Shown in pieces: positions 56,827-64,000 of a stretch of DNA of 64,000 bases. Both the position numbers and the translations under genes were made by a program. Every line of letters begins with the position of its first letter. Position 1 is the stretch's first letter. The notes under the pieces are model-generated. The model saw nothing but the letters and a program-made list of their open reading frames with translations, did not search any database and was not told the DNA's origin. This stretch comes from Hermodice carunculata (taxonomy: Eukaryota; Annelida; Polychaeta; Eunicida; Amphinomidae): positions 24,458,739 through 24,522,738 of the forward strand of contig OZ026630.1 in assembly GCA_964020975.1 (NCBI GenBank), written 5' to 3'.

Positions 56827-59800
56827 GTCGTCGTCGTCGTCATCATCATCATCATTATGTAAAAACCCACTGGTACTTTCGGACCTGTATCGACTTTAGA
56901 GGCAGCCTTCTCCCCTTAGGTCCATCTTTCACTCATCAGGGGCGCTTGACGGTCCTACTGGTCCTGCAACTTAATTCATAGCCTGGGTGCGACTGCAATG
57001 TCAGATACAAAATCCCTATTCTGGGTCCCACCGCCAACAACAGCTGCTAATTTCAAGCCGCTGTATTTGCCTTTTTTAGGTAATGCTCACATTGGGAAAG
57101 TCCCATGATATATTTTACATTACATTTATTCATCAAATTAATCTTCCGTTAGCACTAATCAGACATATCTTTTGGATACTACCACTGCACACTATCGAAT
57201 CGGGACTAACCCACAATGGCTGCCATTTTGAAAATTGCGGATTCCACACCCAATGGTTTGCAAATGAGGATGGTAATATTCGGACGATCTTGGGAGGTTA
57301 TAATATATGAAACCAAAAGTATATATTTTGTCAGTATTTCTGAGCATCATTAATGATATGATATATGCTGTGCCTCGATTAACATTGATATCTAAACCAA
57401 CTGTATTTTTGTGCGACTGTCCAGCATCTGCCCTATGTTCAAAATGGTGAACGGTGTGCCGGCTCGAGGTATCGTGTCGCATTCGGATTTGTGACTGACG
57501 ATGGTAACAGATTCAAACACAACCGAGTGGGCAGATTAAAGTTAAGATAGTAAGTCATGTTCCATAAGTACTTTAACGACCGTTTGCCCTGTTTAGTCGG
57601 AGAACTGACACTGGAACCTGGCGAAATATTACGATAACGATCACTGAACCGAGGCTATGCTGTTTTACTGAACAACTGTGGCCATGCAGCTATGAAGCTA
57701 TGCTCTTTCCCCAGCCCAAGTTAACCCTCCACTCCAGACTATTTGAAATAAAATGCTGTGTTTGAGTCGACTTTACTGCAAAATAACGGAACACAACATC
57801 TTTTAGCCAGGGTCGCGCAATTTTTAGTAGGGAAGGGTGACTTGAACCAGCTTCAGACACAACCGAGCCAGCAGATTAAAGTTAAGATAGTAAGTCATGT
57901 TTTAAAAGTACTTTAACGACCCTTTTCCCTGGTAACTAGGAGAAAGGATACCTGGAGCCTAGCAAAATATTACGAGCGGCCATCAAACAATTAACCGGGC
58001 CTATGATGTCTCACTGAACAACCGTGGCTATGCAGCTATGCCATACTCAGCCTATGCTCTTTCCCCGGCCCAAGTTAACCCTCCACCCCAGACAAGCTGA
58101 AATAAAATGCTGTGTTTGAGTTGACTTAACTGCAAAATAACGGCACACAACGACTACTTTCTCGTTATCTTTCAGCCAGGGTCGCGCATTTTTTATTAGG
58201 GAAGGACGGCTTGCAACTTTTTTTATTGTTTACTGTCTCATATTTTGGGTCGGGACATTGGCTTTTTCAGTGGGGTCAGTCGGGTTATCGGAACCACACA
58301 TTATATTTTTGTTAGGCCTTATGTAACTTGGACATTTGTTGAAACATGTTTAAAATCGATGTTCTTTCCCTGTTTGCACATTACTTTCTTTGGCGTCAGT
58401 TTAATTTGTTATCTGGACACAGCCGAAGGCACTTGTATTATTATAAGAATGTCATAAAATGATAAAAACATCAATGAAAACGATTGTTAACTAATCTTAA
58501 GAAAAGCAGACCTACCCCCAAGTCACTTTCAGCTAAAGGCTAACTCACATTGTTTAGAATCGTGCGAAAAGCCTGCTACTTGAATAGACGTTTGGGACAA
58601 AGATTTTCGCCCATTCGTGCCTCTGCTCAACGACCCCATGTCCCAGTTAATTTTAGCGCATTATGGCAAAAACATTGTGCCAACAGCTATTAATTGTACA
58701 TAACTTTTCAGATTTAAACTCATGCACAGGCTGTTCTGCACAGATCCATAAACTGGGACGATGTGTTTTCTGGACTGCTGAAATCAGTGCGGACGATATC
58801 CACGACGCCACGCATGAGAAAGGTGATTTATAAAGTATTTTAAATTTGTCATTATGTGTTAGTATAGCAGCTAGGGTACGCAGAAGCAACAGTGTGATGG
58901 AGTTATTTCAAAAAGTGACGCAGAAATATGGACAACACAAAGGAAAGTTTGTGTTTTATTACCTTTTAAACGAATCTTCGAATAGGTGCACACTTGGATT
59001 GGCACGGCCATATGTATTATATGGTTCCTGCTGATTTCAACGATCACACCTCCCAGTTTTTGGATCTGTGCGGAACTGTCTGTGTGCAATTTCGAACATT
59101 TGTTCGATTAAAAGTAGCAACTGGCACAATGTATTTGCAAGAATGCGCTAAAATGAGCTGTGATATGTAACTTGGGGTCGTTAAGCAGACGCACGGGGCG
59201 ACAATTTTCCCCAAATACACATTAAAGTGCATGGCTTTTCGCACGATCCTGAACAATGTGAGTTTGCCTTTGTGAATGAGTGACCTCTGGTACCTGTCAC
59301 GTTGCATGGCATGAAGGCGTTCCGACAGTGACATGCCGCCACAGTTTGATTGGTTTCGCATTCTCTCCTGCATCGTGGGATGGAATAGTTGACATAGAAG
59401 TGCAGAGGTATGGTGGCACAAGTGCCGAATGGCTTCTCCATGTTGGTGACCTAGAATACGCAGAACCATTAATTGTTCCCCTTCTGATAAAATTATGATG
59501 CTTCCCTTGTTAGAACTACCAGGGCGAGGCGCTTGGCGCTTAAGACGTTGCGGCAAACTCCTACCCTAGGCACAGCCATGGGTTCAGCGATTATGTATGT
59601 ATGTGTAAGTGATTCAGATTCAGATTCAGATTCAAGAATGTTTATTTGACCCTTCAGTCTTACAAAAACATACATGAATATAACCAGAAGAAAAAGTTCA
59701 AACAATAATGCAGATACATAAGAATGAGTAGGTCAGGGAGACACACATTAAAGCATTAAACAGACCGCTATCATGTGTGTCACACTATATAAGAGTATGA

Positions 59801-60470
59801 CAATAATAATAAAGTGATACTAGAGATGATTATTGTTCACAGAAAAAAGTCATATACAATACTAATTACGATTACAAATATAGCAGTTCGAAATTGCACA
59901 CCATTCTTCATAATTTTGTATCAATTTTCTTTTGGTATAGAGCAAGAATATGTAAAAACTATGAGTATGTACCTTCTCCAGAATAAATTCAGGTGTTGTA
60001 TACAAAATACGAACGATTTTATGTCTCAAAAATTTTTCGCAAATGTATGAGAAATATACGTGTGAACTGAAGTGCGCGCGTGTGTATGTGTGCCCATTCT
60101 TCGGTCCCACGCCGGCCAGAAACTTTTGTCTTTATGGTGACCCAGCCATTATTCTGCAGGCCGCATCTGTATTTAAAAGCTACGGTTGTGATAGACGTAA
60201 AATCAATAACGATGCCCTTGTCAGAAAATCAATACATTGTCCTCATATTCTATTTCGGAACCTCATTTAAAAGTTCTGATAAGTCTGGAGGTAAAACAAG
60301 AACCTTCAAACAAGCCACAACTACTGTTTTTACGATAACATAATTATCGGAGCCTGGAACTGCTTACTGACCTGAGTGAGCTTAACTGCACCAAGGGAAT
60401 GCATACCAGGAGGTACAGCAAATCCTAAATCTCGAACAAGAGGAATATCATTGGGTTCATGAAGAAATAT
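43026..60470 (-). CDS. DEG/ENaC/ASIC-family cation channel with a large thumb-region insertion, 3' portion, 6 exons
   Basis: Six minus-strand exons join in frame through GT-AG introns to 756 residues plus a stop. In order: the palm motif LVRDLGFAVPPGMHSLGAV; FGTC and a cysteine-rich block (YSIPRCRRECET, CHCRNAFMP); CSVDEYFTCL; CTNKCIEPCKRVVFEP; then about 500 inserted residues; then NVDLFFAELSYQEI and TM2 with the pore motif GLLLGASVLT. Apart from the insert this is the canonical order of ASIC/degenerin ectodomains. The first exons (cytoplasmic N-terminus with HG motif, TM1, start of finger) were not found and probably lie right of the window. By family it forms a trimeric Na+-permeable channel; gating (proton, peptide or mechanical) cannot be told. 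The C-terminus PSFI fits a class I PDZ ligand. Family assignment is strong, subtype unknown. Confidence 0.9.
44117..44208 (-). CDS. DEG/ENaC channel, window exon 5 (strand before TM2)
   Basis: Acceptor atttcaacacag, donor GTCA|gtaagt. It reads KNFVNVDLFFAELSYQEIRQ, then LRAFDNERLV, matching the ASIC '..N.L.LDIFFE.LNYETI' strand. Phase 2 in, phase 1 out; the frame fits the giant exon exactly. Confidence 0.9.
44300..44960. repeat. Diverged 'ttgaccttt' type repeat in channel intron
   Basis: Two loosely matching blocks, 'aaatggctaaatgaacttga' and 'gatggccaaatgaccttgac', in the style of the mollusc repeats elsewhere in the window. No ends seen. Confidence 0.4.
45257..48190 (-). mobile_element. 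Penelope-like element, large broken copy interrupted by a LINE
   Basis: Same 3' terminus and untranslated region as the 37908 copy, with RT-derived pieces on the minus strand at about 46766-47029 and 48000-48190. A LINE piece separates them. It lies in sense orientation inside the channel gene intron. Inactive. Confidence 0.65.
47035..48005 (-). mobile_element. LINE C-terminal fragment nested in the Penelope-like copy
   Basis: The minus-strand frame (47422-47931) ends with CKARTGCLEIQDLLRW and CPLCHNGRENLQRFMFLCP, the cysteine/histidine module found after the RT in many non-LTR elements. The flanks match the uninterrupted text of the 37908 copy at 'gagatat|cttttg', so the insert edges are near 47035 and 48005. 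Confidence 0.7.
48550..51130. repeat. Tandem ~1-kb repeat array beside the giant exon
   Basis: Landmarks recur about 980-1010 bp apart: 'gtccatttga.ctgtctggta' at about 49070 and 50070, 'gttaatctgagagacggttc' at about 49345 and 50330, 'agcccccaggagtgttctt' at about 49500 and 50480, 'accgatgagtacccgaattg' at about 49618 and 50601. Poly-A and poly-C runs punctuate each unit. The array ends 55 bp before the low-coordinate edge of exon 4 of the channel gene. Confidence 0.85.
51186..52779 (-). CDS. DEG/ENaC channel, window exon 4 (giant exon with ~500-residue insertion)
   Basis: A 1,594-bp uninterrupted exon, acceptor ttgtatttcag, donor GTGCA|gtgagt. It starts with the family segment MYQKENCTNKCIEPCKRVVF and ends QQFVQ, joining the next conserved strand. 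Between them are about 500 residues rich in Lys, Glu, Asp, Leu and Ile with few Pro or Gly, so predominantly helical is likely. The insert has only two cysteines (AKCGQ and LKCIKE) and at least five N-glycosylation sequons (NAS, NLS, NAS, NLT, NTS), as expected for an extracellular segment. No known domain was recognised in it. It is too long and too open to be retained intron, and no transposase or RT motif is seen. Confidence 0.88.
53100..54160 (-). mobile_element. Non-LTR LINE fragment (RT end and C-terminal module)
   Basis: The minus strand reads AGVPQGSVLGPPMLLIYVND and RLFLDDIPLHI (RT core), and further on FSSTIREWNLLP-like and MGFSQLNSDLYKMGLSALPL text, the C-terminal part typical of such LINEs. 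Large internal deletion and frame changes; 5'-truncated near 54160. In the channel intron between exons 3 and 4. Confidence 0.75.
54450..56250. other. Channel intron; holds a diverged ~125-bp tandem duplication, otherwise nothing recognised
   Basis: 54789-54912 and 54914-55038 align by eye: both contain 'aaactaagaa.c.aa…', '…acataaa.a…tggttt' and end '…gtt.agcaat'. No coding signal or element ends elsewhere. Confidence 0.5.
56258..56314 (-). CDS. DEG/ENaC channel, window exon 3 (microexon-sized)
   Basis: A 57-bp exon between ttgccag and AGCGG|gtaagt, phase 1 to 1. It reads GPPVCSVDEYFTCLNQPA, matching the ASIC '..YCTPEQYKEC' segment that links the cysteine-rich block to the PC motif. Both joins restore the expected protein. 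Confidence 0.85.
56767..56856. repeat. (ATC)n/(GTC)n microsatellite
   Basis: About 90 bp of tcatca steps with an internal cgtcgtcgtcgtcgt block. Confidence 0.97.
56868..58450. repeat. Dispersed ~1.5-kb repeat 'R', most complete copy
   Basis: Starts ggtactttcggacctgtatc and ends near cacagccgaaggcacttgta. Contains an internal direct duplication (about 57500-57830 and 57850-58200, 'cttcagacacaaccgag', 'gaataaaatgctgtgtttga'-like text). Copies 1 and 2 are at 16825 and 26163. No coding capacity or terminal inverted repeats recognised. Confidence 0.7.
59294..59450 (-). CDS. DEG/ENaC channel, window exon 2 (cysteine-rich block)
   Basis: Acceptor cgtattctag, donor GACAG|gtacca. It reads VTNMEKPFGTCATIPLHFYV, NYSIPRCRRECETNQTVAAC and HCRNAFMPCNVT. 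This corresponds to the ASIC 'YS..AC...C....... C.C....MP' region. Phase 0 in, phase 1 out. Confidence 0.9.
59605..60060 (-). mobile_element. CR1/L2-like LINE 3'-end fragment
   Basis: The minus strand ends KVHTHSFYIF…LIQNYEEWCAISNCYICNRN, clearly related to the C-terminus of the 26216 LINE (KIHTHSFKGF…IIDNYETICDIVNYYICTNN). The 3' end is marked by (gaatct)n at about 59613-59634, a typical short terminal repeat of these elements. Confidence 0.7.
60372..60470 (-). CDS. DEG/ENaC channel, window exon 1 (palm motif)
   Basis: Acceptor ttatttctcttccgcag, donor CTCAG|gtcagt. 33 residues beginning IFLHEPNDIPLVRDLG and ending SLGAVKLTQ, matching the conserved 'H.P...P.V...GF.V.PG....' segment of the family. 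Ends in phase 0. A LINE fragment lies on each side. Confidence 0.9.
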
Positions 60471-61285
60471 CTGCGGAAGAGAAATAAGAATAGACAATAG
60501 GAGTTCTGTAAAATACACAAATCTAAAAATAATTTATCATGATAATATTAGGTTTATCAAGATTTGAAAAAAAAGGTTTATTTCAACGCTTCAATGGCAA
60601 ACTGATGTAATTTAATCAATCATTGAAGCCGAAAGGAATCTATAGAATCCCACCAAACTGTTGAAGTGTAAGTAAGTAGAATTAAGCCTTGTTTACGAAT
60701 CACATATGACGCCCTTCTCAACCGAATTATTGATTTCCATTTTAAGTGAAGAGAAAGACTCAGAACTCAGGATAAGTTTATTTCATCAGCATACATACAA
60801 ACAACATATTTGCATGGAACATTACATGATACTGTACAATTGTATGTATTGTTTGGAATATCATATAATGGTTACCTAGCGGATAAGCCTACAAAAAATC
60901 AAGTAAGCATTTAAGGAGAAATGAAAAACACAGTGCGTTGATGCATAAAATCACCGCTTTGCCCATATATAACAGTTAGGGTTAGAATGTATTTTTTTAG
61001 TAGCTTTGAAGCTAAAACATTTTTGCATATCGAGCTAATCCTTGACGGCTGTGGGTATAGAACTTATGCCGAATAGTAATTGGCAAAGAATTTAGCGTTT
61101 CAGGTAGATCATACTTAAGAAAATGTTTGGCATAACTATGGGAATGTTGCATGAACAAATAGGTTTCCCGAGTATCAGGTATTATAAATATGAATGTCCA
61201 TATTTGAAAGCAAGGGTAAATTTTATATAATTACAGGAAGTGTTTGATTTAAAGAAAAAGAAGATTTTTGCGATCGTAAAATATC

Positions 61286-61490
61286 TTAAACTTTTAATAG
61301 TCCCATCTTTGAAAATAGTGGAGATGTGTGCGCATTATATCTGCTATACGCTATGGTTCTAATTAACTTCTTTTGTATCACTTTTAAACTTGAACACTTG
61401 AATCCCCATACCAGTATACCGTAATTTATATTGTATGTTTTGTTTAAGTAATATTTATATCCATTTATAGGGATCGTGTTAAATTGGTTA
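61286..61490 (-). mobile_element. CR1/L2-like LINE fragment (RT thumb)
   Basis: The minus strand reads INYGILVWGFKCSSLKVIQK and SRYNAHTSPLFSKMGLLKV, matching the KYNAHTSPIFERLGLLK part of the 26216 LINE. It is separated from 59605-60060 by a channel exon, so it is a distinct fragment. Confidence 0.7.
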
Positions 61491-61539
61491 TCTAGATTTG
61501 GACCTATACCTGTGAGGGACATGTTAAATCTATTAGCAA

Positions 61540-61650
61540 TGGTCAGGGGCGGATCCACACTTTCTAAAAAGGGGGTTCGAATTGCCAGTGTCGAAGGCAC
61601 GAAGCTCACAGCAGGGGGTCCAGGGAGCCTCCCCCAGAAATTTTTGAAAA
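61540..61650. repeat. Common invertebrate dispersed repeat (ggggcggatcca type)
   Basis: 'ggtcaggggcggatccacac…aaagggggttcga…gggggtccagggagcctccc…aaattttt' has the look of a widespread short repeat of animals. Class not assigned. Confidence 0.5.
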
Positions 61651-61899
61651 AATCGATGCTCTCAGACGCGTTTTCCTGGCATTTGAGACTCTATTCTCAC
61701 ATGGACAATTTGATACCTGAGACACACAAAATTCACTTAACCAGGTTTTCCCGATAGCTTTCATAGTTCCTTTCAGAGTATGGCATACAGGGTTAGACAA
61801 GTCCAACACTTTTTACAGGATCGCAGGGCCAGTGCTTAAAAAATTGTACTGGCCCTAGTTCTGTAGTCTGCCACACTCATTCCGGTGAGCACATTTAAT

Positions 61900-63690
61900 G
61901 TGACCGCAACAACATTATGACTGCAGTTATATCGTTCAGGTTGGTTCATGACACTTTTTTTTTTTTTTTGCGTTCACAACATTCAAGTCAGAACGGCGTA
62001 AGTCCATTGTGGTGAGCTCTGTTTCATAAACTTGAGATGCTAGTGAATACAAGTATCATCCAGGCCTGAAAAAAAGTTTACTCTATCCGTATGATTCCTT
62101 GTACTGCCTGCAGCATTAAACTATGTATTGAAAGCCAAACCATATACATGTATAGCCGATGCAACCAAACCAGCAAGGAACTACAAAGATCCAATAATTT
62201 TACTAGTCCTATATATAATCCCAGTTAGAATTCTGAATGGCACAATTCGAGTTCCGAAGTAATTTAAGGTATCAAGACACAAATGTGTACATCTACGTTT
62301 TTGCTACCTTTCTAAATTTTGGTGTAGCTTGATGAAAGTATACATGTGTTGAAGTTGCATAGTCTTGCTATATACAGATCGACGAAATATTGTGCTAATT
62401 GAATTAGTATGTCAACACAGAAGGAATAGATATAGGATGGCATGTATTTTATATTCATTTTTCTCACTAAAATCCAGTCTAAAGTTCTAAAAATTATGCT
62501 CTTTTGTGCCAAACACTATGAACTTAAAAAACTCCTACAAGGCCCATATTGGGATATTAGTATTCAATTTTAAAAAATTAAAGTTTTCGGATATACAATG
62601 TATACAAATTGGCAAATTTTAATTTTGCAGTTTCATAATTTAACACTTGATGCAGATAAGAACAAATTCAGGGACACTGTTAAGTTTCATAGTATTTTGA
62701 AGACATGGACTTTGTTTTCCCTTTTGTCCATGGGGTGCTACTCTTAAATACACAAAATATAAAAAGAAAACCACTTGGAAGCACTTCCCATGTTTCACTA
62801 TATTCAACAATTAGCACAATAATTCTGTAACATGTACCCCAGCTGACAGATTAAGATTAGGCAATTCCAAACATTATACTTTCATGAGATGAAAAGACAA
62901 GACAAAGAGGAAGACAGCGCTGGAGTTGCACCAAACGAAACTACACGGTATCAGGGTACGTTAAGAAGCATAATGAGTATCGTCATGTATTATAATTATG
63001 CGTGACTGAATTAGCGATCTGACAAATCTGTCGCTGGTTTCAAAATGAAATGGACAAAAGTCATAACCATGATGGCAACATTAGATGCATGAGTTACAAT
63101 ATTGCGTGCACCAAGCCTTTGATGTAATATATAGCATTTTAGTACCAAAACGCACAAAAAATCTATATTGAAATGTAATGATTTTACATAAAAGAATGAA
63201 CCGTTTAAAGATCGTAGATGTTTAGATACACCTCCAGACAATACATTTAATTTGAAAGCAGCGGTAAGAGGCCAAGCTGTTTGATTTTATCTCTCAATGT
63301 TTTATTCTACATATTTTCCATTTATTTTTTTTACATCACAGAGAGGGGTTCGATCGACCCCCTCCCCCCGATCCGTCGGTGCAGGATGTGGTTTATAGTA
63401 GTACAAGTCTTTTTGATATCATTTTGATCTCGTCTGAAGCATGCTTCATAATAATCCCGTTTTGATCTAGTGATCAGCTTTTCAAGACTGTAATTATAAG
63501 TACATGTAGAGAAATTCCTTTTAAAGGTTTGTGAACAGTGGAGAAGTATCTGGAATGCATTTAAACCTTTTTTTACAATTTATTTTTGAAACTGATTGAT
63601 CGTAAAATTCCCATTGTTATCCGGTTTTGTTTCTTTATGCTTATATTTACGGAATTTTACAATTTTACTAGGGATGTGTTCCACTTTTAC
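61900..63690. other. Channel-gene upstream intron, nothing recognised
   Basis: Searched for DEG/ENaC N-terminal features (HG motif, TM1, finger start) on the minus strand and found none; poly-T near 61952. Confidence 0.45.
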
Positions 63691-63704
63691 TTCCATTATA
63701 ACAT

Positions 63705-64000
63705 TGTTTATGTTGTTGACATTTTCATTTGGATTAGCCCAAGGATCCATATTAATCTTGGTACAAATATTGGTATCCTACAGGTCTCATGAAATCTAGT
63801 GATATCAGGTAAATGCTGTTTAATTACCTTCATTAATTTAAGCGACTTATTTTGTAGAACTAGAACATTTAAACAGATGAAATATGGCTGACTATCAGCC
63901 ATTTTAAAACCGTAATTCCCGAAATCGATGTTAGAGATGTATCACTAATTAAGAATATTATCAATTAAGGTGCCTTTGGTATTAGAAAGCCTGGTTGGGA
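63705..64000 (-). mobile_element. LINE endonuclease-end fragment
   Basis: The minus strand contains NTKGTLIDNIL and, in another frame, MADSQPYFICL, resembling the 'TLIDNI…SDHQPYF' end of LINE endonuclease domains. Frame broken; runs off the window edge. Confidence 0.5.

Noticed and set aside
60372-60470. Treating the flanking LINE fragments at 59605 and 61286 as one element
   Set aside because: A well-supported channel exon lies between them, so they are separate insertions of related elements.

Overview
The window looks like animal nuclear DNA, AT-rich, with short exons, kilobase-sized introns and dense repeats. Long stretches built from a 'gaccttgacc...aaggtcac' theme, CR1/L2-like LINE pieces, Penelope-like RT pieces and MEGF-type EGF exons together suggest a lophotrochozoan, most likely a bivalve mollusc. 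That placement is an inference; no species is claimed. There are no rRNA genes, CRISPR arrays or prokaryotic operon features.

Two host genes can be assembled from splice sites and reading phase, and they converge tail to tail. (1) Plus strand, 2133..33369: the 3' part (22 exons, about 988 residues) of a MEGF10/11-Draper-CED-1-type multiple-EGF engulfment or scavenger receptor. It has about 16 eight-cysteine EGF units, one transmembrane helix and a cytoplasmic tail with NPMY, several YxxPhi motifs and a PPPPPY motif. The signal peptide and first exons lie to the left of the window. (2) Minus strand, 60470..43026: the 3' part (6 exons, 756 residues) of a DEG/ENaC/ASIC-family sodium channel. Its palm, cysteine-rich and TM2 parts are ordinary, but one 1,594-bp exon carries about 500 residues of charged, apparently helical sequence inserted where related channels have only a short thumb segment. 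This is the most unusual object in the window.

Layout: 1..2132 is intron with dispersed repeats; 2133..22551 holds the EGF exons, with tandem exon duplications and many intronic repeats; 24965..26007 holds the membrane exon and first tail exon; 26163..31649 is a large intron with a LINE nested inside another repeat and a 36-bp minisatellite; 31650..33369 holds the last two coding exons. The interval 33370..43025 between the genes holds a MITE copy, a tRNA-derived SINE-like tandem pair and a large Penelope-like copy. From 43026 to 60470 lie the channel exons, separated by a second Penelope-like copy (itself hit by a LINE), a tandem array with a period near 1 kb beside the giant exon, and other LINE and repeat copies. 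From 60471 to 64000 is upstream intron of the channel gene with LINE fragments. Transposon families recur across both genes, so much of the intron length is repeat-derived.

The receptor would act in recognising and engulfing apoptotic cells or debris, signalling through phosphotyrosine or PTB adaptors, and the channel in cation conductance. Nothing in the sequence links the two beyond adjacency.
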